NCBI GenBank assembly: GCA_023436825.1
Contig: JAEZHS010000403.1
Span: 1-26,015 of the forward strand
Direction: 5' to 3'
Length of the DNA stretch: 26,015 nt
DNA from: Pseudomonadota bacterium
GTDB lineage: Bacteria; Pseudomonadota; Alphaproteobacteria; Reyranellales; Reyranellaceae
A program made the translations under genes and the position numbers. How positions within the stretch are numbered: position 1 is the first letter of the stretch; each line of letters starts with the position of its first letter. The notes beneath the pieces were generated by a model. That model saw nothing but the letters and a program-made list of their open reading frames with translations, did not search any database and was not told the DNA's origin. Shown in pieces: positions 6,445 through 17,177 of this stretch.

Positions 6445-8008
6445 GGCCGCTGCCACCGTCGTCTGGCTGGAAGGCTGCCCGCGCCTGATCGCCATCAACC
6501 CGCATGCCCGCACTGCCGGCCTGCGCCCGCACATGCGGCTCGCCGATTCGCGCGCGCTGGTACCCGATCTGGTCACGACACCGGGCGAACCGCAGGCCGA
6601 CCACCGCCTGATCGAGACCATCGCCAACTGGTGCGACCGCTACACGCCGTGGGTGGCGATCGACCCGCTGGGCGGCGCCCTCGCCGAGGAAGGCACCGAA
6701 GCCTGCAGCACTGGCGGCTTCGGCGGCGATGCCGGCCTGTTGCTCGACATCACCGGCTGCACCCATCTCTTCGGTCAGGGCGAGGCGGGCGAACGTGCGC
6801 TGTTGGCCGATCTCGTGGAACGCCTTGCGCGTCACGACCTCACCTGCCGCGCGGCCATGGCCGACACCGCAGGGGCGGCCTGGGCGCTGGCGCGTTTCGC
6901 CGAACGCCAGGCCGATCTTTACTGCCCGCCGCGCGGCCATCGCGAAGCGCTCGCCAAATTGCCGGTCGAAGGCCTGCGGCTCGACGCGCCGATCATAGAA
7001 ACCTTCCTGAAGCTCGGCCTGCGCCGCATCGGCGATCTCTATCCCCTGCCGCGCGCTCCGCTGGCGCGGCGCTTCGGCGACCAGCCGCTGACGCGGCTCG
7101 ACCAGGCGCTGGGCACGATCGTCCAGCCGATCGAGCCGCGCCGCACGCCGCCCGCTTTCCGCACACGGCTCGCCTTCGTCGAGCCGATCGGCCGGCCCGA
7201 GGATATCGCCGCCGCGACCAGCCGCCTGCTGGCCGCTCTTTGCCGGCAGTTCGAACAGGCGGGCGTCGGCGCCCGCAAGCTCGAGATCGCGCTCTATCGC
7301 GTCGACGGCTCGGTCGACCGCACGTCCATCGGTACCAGCCGACCCAACCGCGACAATCCCCGGCTGATGAAGCTCTTCGAGGAGAAGCTCGGCGAGCTCG
7401 ATCCAGGCTTCGGCGTCGAGCTGATGATTCTCGCCGCCCCCGAGGTCGAGTCCTGGAGCGGCACGCAGGATGCGTTGCCCGATTCGGGCACGATCGCGGC
7501 TTCCCTGGGCGAGGACGGCACGATCGATCTCGCCGACCGCCTGGCCTTGCGCCTGGGCGCGGAGAACGTCGTGCGCCTGCTGCCGCGTGACAGCCATCTG
7601 CCCGAGCGCATTCAGACGACCGGCGCCGCGGCCCAGCCCGCTGCAGCCGGCGCCTGGCAACGCGTGGCAGGGATGAAAGGAGCCAGGCCGACGCGGCTGC
7701 TGCAGCGGCCCGAACCGGTCGACGTCATGGCTCACGTGCCCGACGATCCACCCTTGGTCTTCCATTGGCGCCAGCATGCCCATCGCATCGTGCGCGCCGA
7801 AGGGCCCGAGCGCGTGGCCGACGAATGGTGGCGGCCGCGACCCGACGGCAGCCGGCCGCCGGCCAACATCGTGCCGCCCTACCGCGACTACTATCGGGTC
7901 GAGGATGACGACGGCGGCCGCTTCTGGCTGTTCCGCGACGGAGCCTACCGGATGGCGGCCAATGGCCGGCAAACGGCCCGCTGGTTTCTCCATGGATTCT
8001 GCGCATGA
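6365..8008 (+). CDS. imuB: ImuB, Y-family polymerase-like mutasome protein
   Basis: A 547-residue ImuB. These are catalytically dead relatives of Y-family DNA polymerases that bridge ImuA, DnaE2 and the sliding clamp. The start MKRIVSLWFPKLSTDRLA replaces the metal-binding Asp of motif I. LLLDITGCTHLFG replaces the catalytic acidic pair, as expected of ImuB. Little-finger-like sequence follows (TRLAFVEPIGRPEDIAAATS). A segment TQDALPD near residue 375 could be a weak clamp-binding motif, but I am not sure. The C-terminal region (WWRPRPDGSRPP, YYRVEDDDGGRFWLFRDG) is the conserved ImuB tail. The ATG at 6365 lies inside imuA and has GGAG about 10 bases upstream. The stop overlaps the next gene's ATG by four bases, so translation is likely coupled. 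Confidence 0.92.
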   Translation: MKRIVSLWFPKLSTDRLARATPDWSARAAATVVWLEGCPRLIAINPHARTAGLRPHMRLADSRALVPDLVTTPGEPQADHRLIETIANWCDRYTPWVAIDPLGGALAEEGTEACSTGGFGGDAGLLLDITGCTHLFGQGEAGERALLADLVERLARHDLTCRAAMADTAGAAWALARFAERQADLYCPPRGHREALAKLPVEGLRLDAPIIETFLKLGLRRIGDLYPLPRAPLARRFGDQPLTRLDQALGTIVQPIEPRRTPPAFRTRLAFVEPIGRPEDIAAATSRLLAALCRQFEQAGVGARKLEIALYRVDGSVDRTSIGTSRPNRDNPRLMKLFEEKLGELDPGFGVELMILAAPEVESWSGTQDALPDSGTIAASLGEDGTIDLADRLALRLGAENVVRLLPRDSHLPERIQTTGAAAQPAAAGAWQRVAGMKGARPTRLLQRPEPVDVMAHVPDDPPLVFHWRQHAHRIVRAEGPERVADEWWRPRPDGSRPPANIVPPYRDYYRVEDDDGGRFWLFRDGAYRMAANGRQTARWFLHGFCA

Positions 8009-8247
8009 AAAAGAACACGCTCACCATCCGCGGGCTCGACGACAAGGTCGTCGAAAACCTGAAGGCGCGCGCCCGCACGCGCCGCCATTCCCTCGAAGCC
8101 GAGCTGCGCGCGATCCTCAGCCAGGCCGCGCGCCAGCCGTTGGTCCTCGATCCGTTGGCCGAGGCCGACCGCATCGCCGCCATGACGCCGCTCGCCCGGC
8201 CGATGACCGAGGAACGGCCATTGCTGCGTGCGGGAGGCGAGCCATGA
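8005..8247 (+). CDS. FitA/VapB-like ribbon-helix-helix antitoxin
   Basis: An 80-residue protein with an N-terminal ribbon-helix-helix: NTLTIRGLDDKVVENLKARA, then RTRRHSLEAELRAILSQAAR. This is the Arc-type fold of FitA/VapB antitoxins ('plasmid stability' proteins). A C-terminal tail from about residue 45 (PLVLDPLAEADRIAAMTPLA) would wrap the toxin. It overlaps imuB at its start (ATGA) and the PIN gene at its end (ATGA), so three genes are translationally coupled. RHH antitoxins usually repress their own promoter. No separate promoter is evident here, and the pair appears to depend on the upstream LexA-controlled one. Confidence 0.85.
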   Translation: MKKNTLTIRGLDDKVVENLKARARTRRHSLEAELRAILSQAARQPLVLDPLAEADRIAAMTPLARPMTEERPLLRAGGEP

Positions 8248-8684
8248 TCGTGGTGATCGATCCCGGCGTCGCCATCAAATGGTTCGTCGAGGAGCCGTTG
8301 CGGCCGCAAGCGCGCTCGCTGCTGGTGAACGGCCACGAGGTGGTGGCGCCAGACATCCTGATCGCGGGCGTGGCCGAGCTCGCCTGGAAGAAGGCCGTGG
8401 CCGGCGAGATTGCGGCCGACCAGGCCGAGCCCATCGTGCGCAACATCGGCCTGCCCGCCTTCGTCTCGGCCTTCGTCGAATCGACCCGCCTGCGCAACCG
8501 CGCCCTGGCGCTGGCCCTGCAATGCGGCCGGCCGGTGCACGACTGCTTCTACGCCGCCTGCGCCGAGGCGATGGGCGCGCCGCTGGTCAGCAGCGACGAG
8601 ACCTTCCTGCAGGCGCTCAAGCTCGAGGGCATCGCGCTGCGGGGCGTGCCGCTGGCGCGCATCCACGAGCTCGCCGACGCGTGA
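8244..8684 (+). CDS. PIN-domain (VapC/FitB-like) toxin with a missing acidic residue
   Basis: A 146-residue PIN domain, expected to be a Mg2+-dependent RNase in this family. Motif 1 is VIDPGVAIKWF (Asp6). Motif 3 is RPVHDCFYAACAEAMG (Asp100) and motif 4 is APLVSSDETFL (Asp118). Motif 2, which in relatives reads like 'APDLLIAEVANALWKK', is APDILIAGVAELAWKK here, so the metal-binding Glu is Gly42. A Glu three residues later (Glu45) is off register. Motif 1 also has Gly in place of the usual Ser/Thr after the Asp pair position. Ribonuclease activity is therefore doubtful. It overlaps the antitoxin by four bases and ends four bases before dnaE2. A toxin embedded in an SOS operon is the unusual feature of this locus. 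Confidence 0.85.
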   Translation: MIVVIDPGVAIKWFVEEPLRPQARSLLVNGHEVVAPDILIAGVAELAWKKAVAGEIAADQAEPIVRNIGLPAFVSAFVESTRLRNRALALALQCGRPVHDCFYAACAEAMGAPLVSSDETFLQALKLEGIALRGVPLARIHELADA

Positions 8685-8688
8685 TGTC

Positions 8689-12014
<3,326 letters not shown>

Positions 12015-12015
<1 letters not shown>

Positions 12016-12947
12016 TGAAGTTCGGCATCCACCACGCGTCCTGGCTCGACTCTCCCGACCCGGCGGAGATATTCGAAACGACCAAGGCGAAGGCACAATG
12101 GGCGGAAGACCACGGCTTCACCTGGTTCTCGGTCATGGATCACATGATCCAGATTCCGGGCGTCGGCCCACCCGACGAGCCGATTCTGGAGGGTTGGGCA
12201 GTGCTGGCGGGACTGGCTGCCGTCACCAGCCGCATCCGCTTGGCGACCCTCGTCACCGCGGTCGGCTATCGCAATCCCGCGTATCTCGCCAAGGTCGCAG
12301 CCAGTGTCGATCTGATCAGCCGTGGACGGCTGACGTTCGGCATCGGCGCCGGCTTTTTCGAGAATGAGTACAAGCAATACGGCTGGGAGTTTCCACCAAA
12401 GGCGGCGACCCGCATCCGGCAGATGGAAGAGGCGATCGAGTTGATCCTGAAGATGTGGACCGAGCGGCGAACGACCGTCCACGGCCGCTACTTCCACGTC
12501 GAGGACGCGATCCTCGAGCCCAAGCCGCTGCAGAAGCCGCGCCTACCGGTGATGATCGCCGGCGGCGGCGAGCAGATGACGTTGCGCGCCGTCGCCCGTC
12601 TCGCCGACGCCTGCAACCTCACCCGCAGCGACATCGCCGAGACGCGACACAAGCTTGGCGTGCTGCGCCAACATTGCGACACGCTGGGCCGAGACTACGA
12701 CACGATCGAGAAGACCCACGTCCAGCGCTGGCTGCTGACCCGCGACGCGGCCTCCCTGGCAACCAAGCGCCAGCGGCTGATCCCTCGCGGCTCGTCGCCG
12801 GGCTTCGTCGGCACGGTGTCCGAGGCCATCGACCTGACCGGGAAGTACCGCGATGCCGGCGTTGACCTGCTGATCCACAGCGACGGGCTGAACGACGTAG
12901 AAAGCCGCGAGCTCTTCGTCTCCGATGTCATGCCACACTTCGCGTGA
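12015..12947 (+). CDS. LLM-class (F420/FMN-dependent) oxidoreductase
   Basis: A 310-residue luciferase-like TIM-barrel oxidoreductase. It begins MKFGIHHASWLDS and has the flavin/F420-binding landmarks AEDHGFTWFSVMDH, TSRIRLATLVTAVGYRNPAY and SRGRLTFGIGAGF. The substrate and the cofactor (F420 or FMN) cannot be told from sequence alone. The ATG shares one base with the dnaE2 stop (TGATG), so it is the last gene of the imuA operon by position and is probably co-transcribed. It ends five bases before the stop of the convergent vapC. No direct link of this family to mutagenesis is established that I know of, so its place in the operon may be incidental. Confidence 0.85.
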
Positions 12948-12952
12948 TCAGA

Positions 12953-13375
12953 TCACACGACAGAGAATCGATACTGCCTCCCGCGGGTCCTGGCGAACCT
13001 GCGGATCCGATCGTCATGGGTCACAAGCGGGCAGCCAAGACCGATGGCACTTGCAATGAGCAATCGGTCGGCGGGATCGCGATGCTCCAGGTGATGCAGA
13101 TTGTAGGCACGTGCCGCTGCTGCATGATCCAGCGCCACCGCCTCCAAACCCGGCCGATCGAGAAACCGCTCCACCCACTCATTTACGGGCAAGTCGAGCT
13201 CGATAAATCCCTTGTCCACGAGCATCGCGATTTCCCACACGCTGACCGCACTCAGAAATATTCGACCATTCTCCTTCCACGCGGCTTCGATCGTTTGCCG
13301 AGTCGTCTGCCCCAGCCGTTCGTCACCGCTGCTCAACCACAATGCGATGTGCGTATCGAGCAGGAGATCTGTCAC
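12953..13375 (-). CDS. vapC: VapC-type PIN-domain toxin
   Basis: A 140-residue PIN-domain ribonuclease toxin of the 'LLLDTHIALW' subgroup. All acidic positions look intact: Asp7 in LLLDTHIALWLSSGDERL, Glu48 in LSAVSVWEIAML, Asp100/Asp103 in EHRDPADRLLIASA, and Asp121 in PLVTHDDRIRRF. It overlaps the upstream vapB by four bases (13372-13375), the usual antitoxin-toxin coupling. It runs towards the LLM oxidoreductase with only five bases between stops and no obvious terminator. Unlike the PIN gene inside the imu operon, it has all the residues expected for activity. Confidence 0.9.
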   Translation of the reverse strand: MTDLLLDTHIALWLSSGDERLGQTTRQTIEAAWKENGRIFLSAVSVWEIAMLVDKGFIELDLPVNEWVERFLDRPGLEAVALDHAAAARAYNLHHLEHRDPADRLLIASAIGLGCPLVTHDDRIRRFARTRGRQYRFSVV

Positions 13376-13626
13376 CGGCGAATCTCACGCCCGGTCTCTG
13401 CGTCCATCTCCTCATCCAGCACGGGCTGCGTGAGATCGACGCCGCGTTTCACCTTCACGGAACCGGGATGGCTACCGAACAGGGATCGTGTTCGAGCGTT
13501 TTCGGCGAGGAGGCGGCGAACGGCCGTCGCCACCAGCTCGGTCTTGTTGCCGCCCGTCATTTCGTCCGCCGCCTTTTCGATAAGAGCCACGACATCGGGC
13601 CGATTGATCGTCACGACGCTGGCCAT
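13372..13626 (-). CDS. vapB: VapB-type antitoxin (PSK/Rv0623-like)
   Basis: An 84-residue antitoxin. The N-terminal part, INRPDVVALIEKAADEMTGG followed by NKTELVATAVRRLLAE, is the RHH-like DNA-binding region of the Rv0623-type VapB family. The C-terminal tail would occupy the toxin. The ATG at 13626 is preferred because AGAGG lies five bases upstream; a GTG two codons earlier (13632) would overlap that site. It is followed by vapC with a four-base overlap. The short 67-base region behind it is AT-rich and repeated, and is a good candidate operator. Confidence 0.83.
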   Translation of the reverse strand: MASVVTINRPDVVALIEKAADEMTGGNKTELVATAVRRLLAENARTRSLFGSHPGSVKVKRGVDLTQPVLDEEMDAETGREIRR

Positions 13627-13639
13627 GGCCACCTCTTAT

Positions 13640-13684
13640 AATGATTTCATTAATGATTTAATGATCTTGACGCCCTACGTCAAG
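13640..13684 (-). promoter_or_regulatory. Probable vapBC operator/promoter with repeats
   Basis: On the plus strand ATGAT recurs at 13641, 13653 and 13661 in an AT-rich block, and AATGA-TT-TCATT (13640-13651) is an inverted repeat. Next to it CTTGACG / CGTCAAG (13666-13672 and 13678-13684) forms another inverted repeat and offers TTGACG as a -35 for the minus strand. Together they occupy almost the whole gap between vapB and the helicase stop. VapB-type antitoxins normally bind such repeats, which supports an autoregulatory site. The exact -10 is uncertain. Confidence 0.5.
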
Positions 13685-13693
13685 GGTGGGCGC

Positions 13694-16171
13694 TTACAGC
13701 CGCGTCGCCTCGTCGATCAGCTCCTGGGCGGCGATGTCCAGCAATTCGTCCTCGGCGGCGCCGTCGAGCACGCGCTCCTTCCCGATCTCGAGCAGCACCG
13801 GCACGGCGAGCGGCGAGATGCGGTCGAGCCTCCGGTAGTCGATGCGGCCCTTCGCGCGGCGCAGGAGCTCGCCCAGACGGCGCAGGTCGGCGAGCTGCCA
13901 AGCGGCGTCATGGCGGGTCGCGCGCAAGAGGATGTGGTCGGGCTCGTGCTTGCGCAGGGTGTCGTAGATCAGGTCGGAGCTGAAGGTGACCTGGCGGCGC
14001 GACTTCTCCTCGCCAGGAAACCGCCGTTCGATCAGGCCAGCGATCACCGCGACGTTGCGGAACGAGCGGCGCAGCATGGTCGATTCGTCCATCCATGCCT
14101 CGAGGTCGTCGCCCAGCATGTCCTCGTCGAACAGCTGGTCGAGTTGCGCCTTGGTCGGCGGGCGCAGGCCCCAGATGCCGAGCACATAGTCGGTGGCAAC
14201 GAAGCCCAGCGGCTTCAGGCCCATGCGCTCCATGCGTCGCGTCAGCAGCATGCCCAGCGTCTGGTGCGCGTTGCGGCCCTCGAAGCAGTAGGCGACGATG
14301 AATTGTTTGCTGCCGCGTGGAAAACCTTCGATCAGCAGGCGGTTGCCGGCCGGCAGGGTCGAGCGGATGCGCTGGATGCGCAGCCACTCGCGCACCTCGG
14401 GCGGCAGCTTCGGATGGCGCGACGGGTCCTGCAGGATGCCGCGTACCCGCTCGGCGAGGAACGTGGAAAGCGGCAGGCGGCCGCCGCCATAGGCCGGCAC
14501 CTTGGGATCGCCGCCGGTCGCGGGCGAACACTGGGCTACAAGCTCCTTCACGCCCTCGAAGCGCAGCATGCGGCCGCCGAAGACGAAGGTGTCGCCCGGC
14601 ACCAGGCCCTGGATGAAGGCCTCCTCGACCTCGCCGAGGATGGGGCCGCGTCTCATCTTCACCTTGATCAGCGGCAGCTCGACGATGGTGCCGACGTTCA
14701 TGCGGAACTGCCGCGCCACCAGAGGCGAGGCCAGCATCCAGCGGCCGTCGGGCAGCTGCTTCAGCCGGTGCCAGCGCTCGTAGGCCGCCAGCGCATAGCC
14801 GCCGGTGGCGACGAAGTCGAACGTGTCGTCGAAATCCTTGCGCGGCAGCTCGCGGTAGGGCTGCGTCGTCAGCACCTCCTCGTAGAGCTGGTCGCGGTCG
14901 ATCGGCTGGGCGCAGGCGCAGCCGACGATGTGCTGCGCCAGCACGTCGAGGCAGGGCGGCCGCGGCGGATCGCCGTCGAGCTCGCGCGCCTCGACGGCTT
15001 CCAGGGCCGCCAGCGATTCCAGCACCTCGAAGCGGTTGGCCGGCGCGATCACGGCGCGGCTCGGCTCGTCCAGCCGGTGGTTGGCGCGGCCGATCCTTTG
15101 CATCAGGCGGCTGACGCCCTTGGGGGCGCCCATCTGGATCACGAGATCGACGTCGCCCCAGTCGATGCCGAGGTCGAGCGAGGAGGTCGCCACGACAGCG
15201 CGCAATTTGCCCGCCGCCATCGCCGCCTCGACCTTGCGGCGCTGCTCGACGGCGAGCGAGCCGTGATGCAGGCCGATCGCCAGGTTGTCCTCGTTGATGC
15301 GCCACAGCCGGTCGAACACCAGCTCGGCCTGGGCGCGCGTGTTGACGAACACGATCGAGGTCTTGTGCTGGCGGATGATGTTGTAGACCTCGGGCACCGC
15401 ATGATGGCCCATGTGCCCGCCCCACGGCAGCCGCTCCTGGGCATCGACGATCGACACCACCGGCTGCGCGCCGGGCTCGCCCACCACGATCTCGACCTCG
15501 TCCTTGACGGCCAGGAACTCGGCCATGCCCGGTGGATCGGCGACGGTGGCCGAGAGGCCGACGAAGCGCACGTGCGGCGCCAGCGTGGCGACTCGGGCCA
15601 GGCAGAGCGCCAAGTGGTGGCCGCGCTTGCTGGTGGCGAAGGAATGCAGCTCGTCGATGATCACGCAGCGCAGGCTGGCGAAGAACTGCGTGGCGTCGGG
15701 GTAGCTCAGCAGCAGCGCCAGCGATTCCGGCGTGGTCATCAGGAGATCGGGCGGCCGCTCGCGCTGGCGCAGGCGGCGGCTCTGCGGCGTGTCGCCGGTA
15801 CGGCTTTCCGCGCGCACCGGCAGGGCCATCTCGGCGATCGGCATCTCGAGATTGCGGCGGATGTCGGTGGCCAGCGCCTTGAGGGGCGAGATGTAGAGCG
15901 TGTGCAGCTCGCCCTTGCCCTTCTTATGCGCGAGGTCCTTGCCGGCCAGCCGCCGCTCGGTGAGCTCGATCAACGATGGCAGGAAGCCCGCCAAGGTCTT
16001 GCCGCCGCCGGTCGGCGCGATCAGCAGCGCGCTCTTGCCCTGGCGCGCCAGGTCGATCAGGGCAAGCTGGTGCGGCCGCGGCGCCCATCCACGGCTCTCG
16101 AACCAGCGTGAAAACAGGCCGGGAAAACCTATATCTCGCCGGTAGGATGCATCAGCTTCAATGACCGACAC
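13694..16171 (-). CDS. Ligase-associated DEXH-box DNA helicase (Lhr-like)
   Basis: An 825-residue superfamily 2 helicase of the ligase-associated type, a shorter relative of Lhr. Motif Ia/Q region: PRPHQLALIDLARQGKSALL. Walker A is APTGGGKT (53-59). DELH is at 173-176, SAT (LSATV) at 207-209, the TSSLDLGIDWGDVDLVIQ stretch near 329-346, and the arginine-finger motif QRIGRANH at 358-365. The long Lhr-style C-terminal domain follows (winged-helix and beta-barrel), ending in EELLDIA-like sequence at 'DELLDIAAQELIDEATRL'. The start is GTG at 16171, as no ATG lies near the N-terminus and the conserved sequence begins within 20 residues. This start is inside the exonuclease gene on the other strand by 11 bases. 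It is probably a repair helicase acting with the nuclease and ligase next door. Confidence 0.92.
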   Translation of the reverse strand: MSVIEADASYRRDIGFPGLFSRWFESRGWAPRPHQLALIDLARQGKSALLIAPTGGGKTLAGFLPSLIELTERRLAGKDLAHKKGKGELHTLYISPLKALATDIRRNLEMPIAEMALPVRAESRTGDTPQSRRLRQRERPPDLLMTTPESLALLLSYPDATQFFASLRCVIIDELHSFATSKRGHHLALCLARVATLAPHVRFVGLSATVADPPGMAEFLAVKDEVEIVVGEPGAQPVVSIVDAQERLPWGGHMGHHAVPEVYNIIRQHKTSIVFVNTRAQAELVFDRLWRINEDNLAIGLHHGSLAVEQRRKVEAAMAAGKLRAVVATSSLDLGIDWGDVDLVIQMGAPKGVSRLMQRIGRANHRLDEPSRAVIAPANRFEVLESLAALEAVEARELDGDPPRPPCLDVLAQHIVGCACAQPIDRDQLYEEVLTTQPYRELPRKDFDDTFDFVATGGYALAAYERWHRLKQLPDGRWMLASPLVARQFRMNVGTIVELPLIKVKMRRGPILGEVEEAFIQGLVPGDTFVFGGRMLRFEGVKELVAQCSPATGGDPKVPAYGGGRLPLSTFLAERVRGILQDPSRHPKLPPEVREWLRIQRIRSTLPAGNRLLIEGFPRGSKQFIVAYCFEGRNAHQTLGMLLTRRMERMGLKPLGFVATDYVLGIWGLRPPTKAQLDQLFDEDMLGDDLEAWMDESTMLRRSFRNVAVIAGLIERRFPGEEKSRRQVTFSSDLIYDTLRKHEPDHILLRATRHDAAWQLADLRRLGELLRRAKGRIDYRRLDRISPLAVPVLLEIGKERVLDGAAEDELLDIAAQELIDEATRL

Positions 16172-17177
16172 CCTGGATCCTCGCTCCTGGCTCTATCCGA
16201 CGCCGCGCGGCCTTTATTGCAGGCCGGGTGACTTCTACATCGATCCGGCGGTCGCCGTGCCACGGGCCGTGATCACCCATGGCCATGGCGACCATGCGCG
16301 GCCCGGCCATCGCAAGGCTCTCGCCACGCCGGAAACGCTCGCCATCATGCGCACCCGCTTCGAAGGCATGCCGGACACCAACCAACAACCCTTGAAGTAT
16401 GGCGAAAGCATGCGGATCGGCGAAGTGGATGTCGAACTGGCTCCCGCCGGACACATCCTGGGCTCGGCGCAAGCAGTGCTTGCATTCAAGGGCCAGCGCA
16501 TTGTCGTGTCGGGCGATTTCAAGCGCCGGCCCGATCCGACCTGCCCGCCCTTCGAGCCGATCCCCTGCGACGTCTTCATCACCGAGGCGACGTTCGCGCT
16601 GCCCGTGTTCCACCATCCCTCCGACATGGGCGAGATCGGCAAGCTTTTGCGCTCGGTCGCGACCTTCCCTGAGCGTACGCACTTGGTGGGCGTCTACGCC
16701 CTCGGCAAGTGCCAGCGCGTCATCAAGCTCTTGCGCGCTGCCGGCTGGGACAAGCGCATCTGGCTGCACGGCAGCCTGATGGCCTTGTGCAAGCTCTACC
16801 AGGAACAGGGTGTCGATCTCGGCGACATCGCCCATGTCGGCGATGCCATCCTGGAGACGTTCCGCGGCGCCATCGTGCTCTGCCCGCCTTCGGCCATCGC
16901 CGATCGCTGGTCGCGCCGCTTCGCCGATCCGGTTCCTGCAGTTTGCTCCGGCTGGATGCGCGTGCGCGCCCGCGCCCGCCAGAGCGGCGCCGAGCTGCCG
17001 CTGATCGTTTCCGACCACGCCGACTGGGGTGAGCTCTGCCAGACGTTGAAAGACGTCGGCGCACCCAAGGTCTGGGTGACCCATGGCCGCGAGGAGGCGC
17101 TGGTCCACATGGCACGCTCGATCGGCATCGATGCCGAGGCGCTGCATCTCGCCGGCCGTGAGGAAGAAGGCACCTGA
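16161..17177 (+). CDS. Ligase-associated MBL-fold DNA exonuclease
   Basis: A 338-residue metallo-beta-lactamase-fold nuclease of the CPSF/SNM1 (beta-CASP-like) branch. The metal motif is HGHGDH (40-45) in VITHGHGDHARPGH. Other landmarks are LAPAGHILGSAQAVLAF, VVSGDFKRRPDP, YALGKCQRVIKLL, and the C-terminal ISLVSDHADWGELCQTL-like SDHADW, with VWVTHGREEALV near the end. This family is fused by gene order to an ATP-dependent ligase and DEXH helicase in many bacteria. The ATG at 16161 has only a weak Shine-Dalgarno. Its first 11 bases overlap the start of the divergent helicase. The stop shares one base with the ligase ATG (TGATG), so the two are probably translationally coupled. Confidence 0.92.
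   Translation: MTDTLDPRSWLYPTPRGLYCRPGDFYIDPAVAVPRAVITHGHGDHARPGHRKALATPETLAIMRTRFEGMPDTNQQPLKYGESMRIGEVDVELAPAGHILGSAQAVLAFKGQRIVVSGDFKRRPDPTCPPFEPIPCDVFITEATFALPVFHHPSDMGEIGKLLRSVATFPERTHLVGVYALGKCQRVIKLLRAAGWDKRIWLHGSLMALCKLYQEQGVDLGDIAHVGDAILETFRGAIVLCPPSAIADRWSRRFADPVPAVCSGWMRVRARARQSGAELPLIVSDHADWGELCQTLKDVGAPKVWVTHGREEALVHMARSIGIDAEALHLAGREEEGT

Noticed and set aside
6329..7993. A 554-codon minus-strand frame opposite imuB
   Set aside because: Same shadow pattern; imuB on the plus strand carries all the recognisable sequence.
12944..16111. A very long open frame (about 1055 codons) on the plus strand opposite the helicase
   Set aside because: It is antisense to a protein with clear helicase motifs, has no recognisable domain, and shows the His/Arg/Ala/Gln-rich composition that GC-rich third positions give to the complementary strand.
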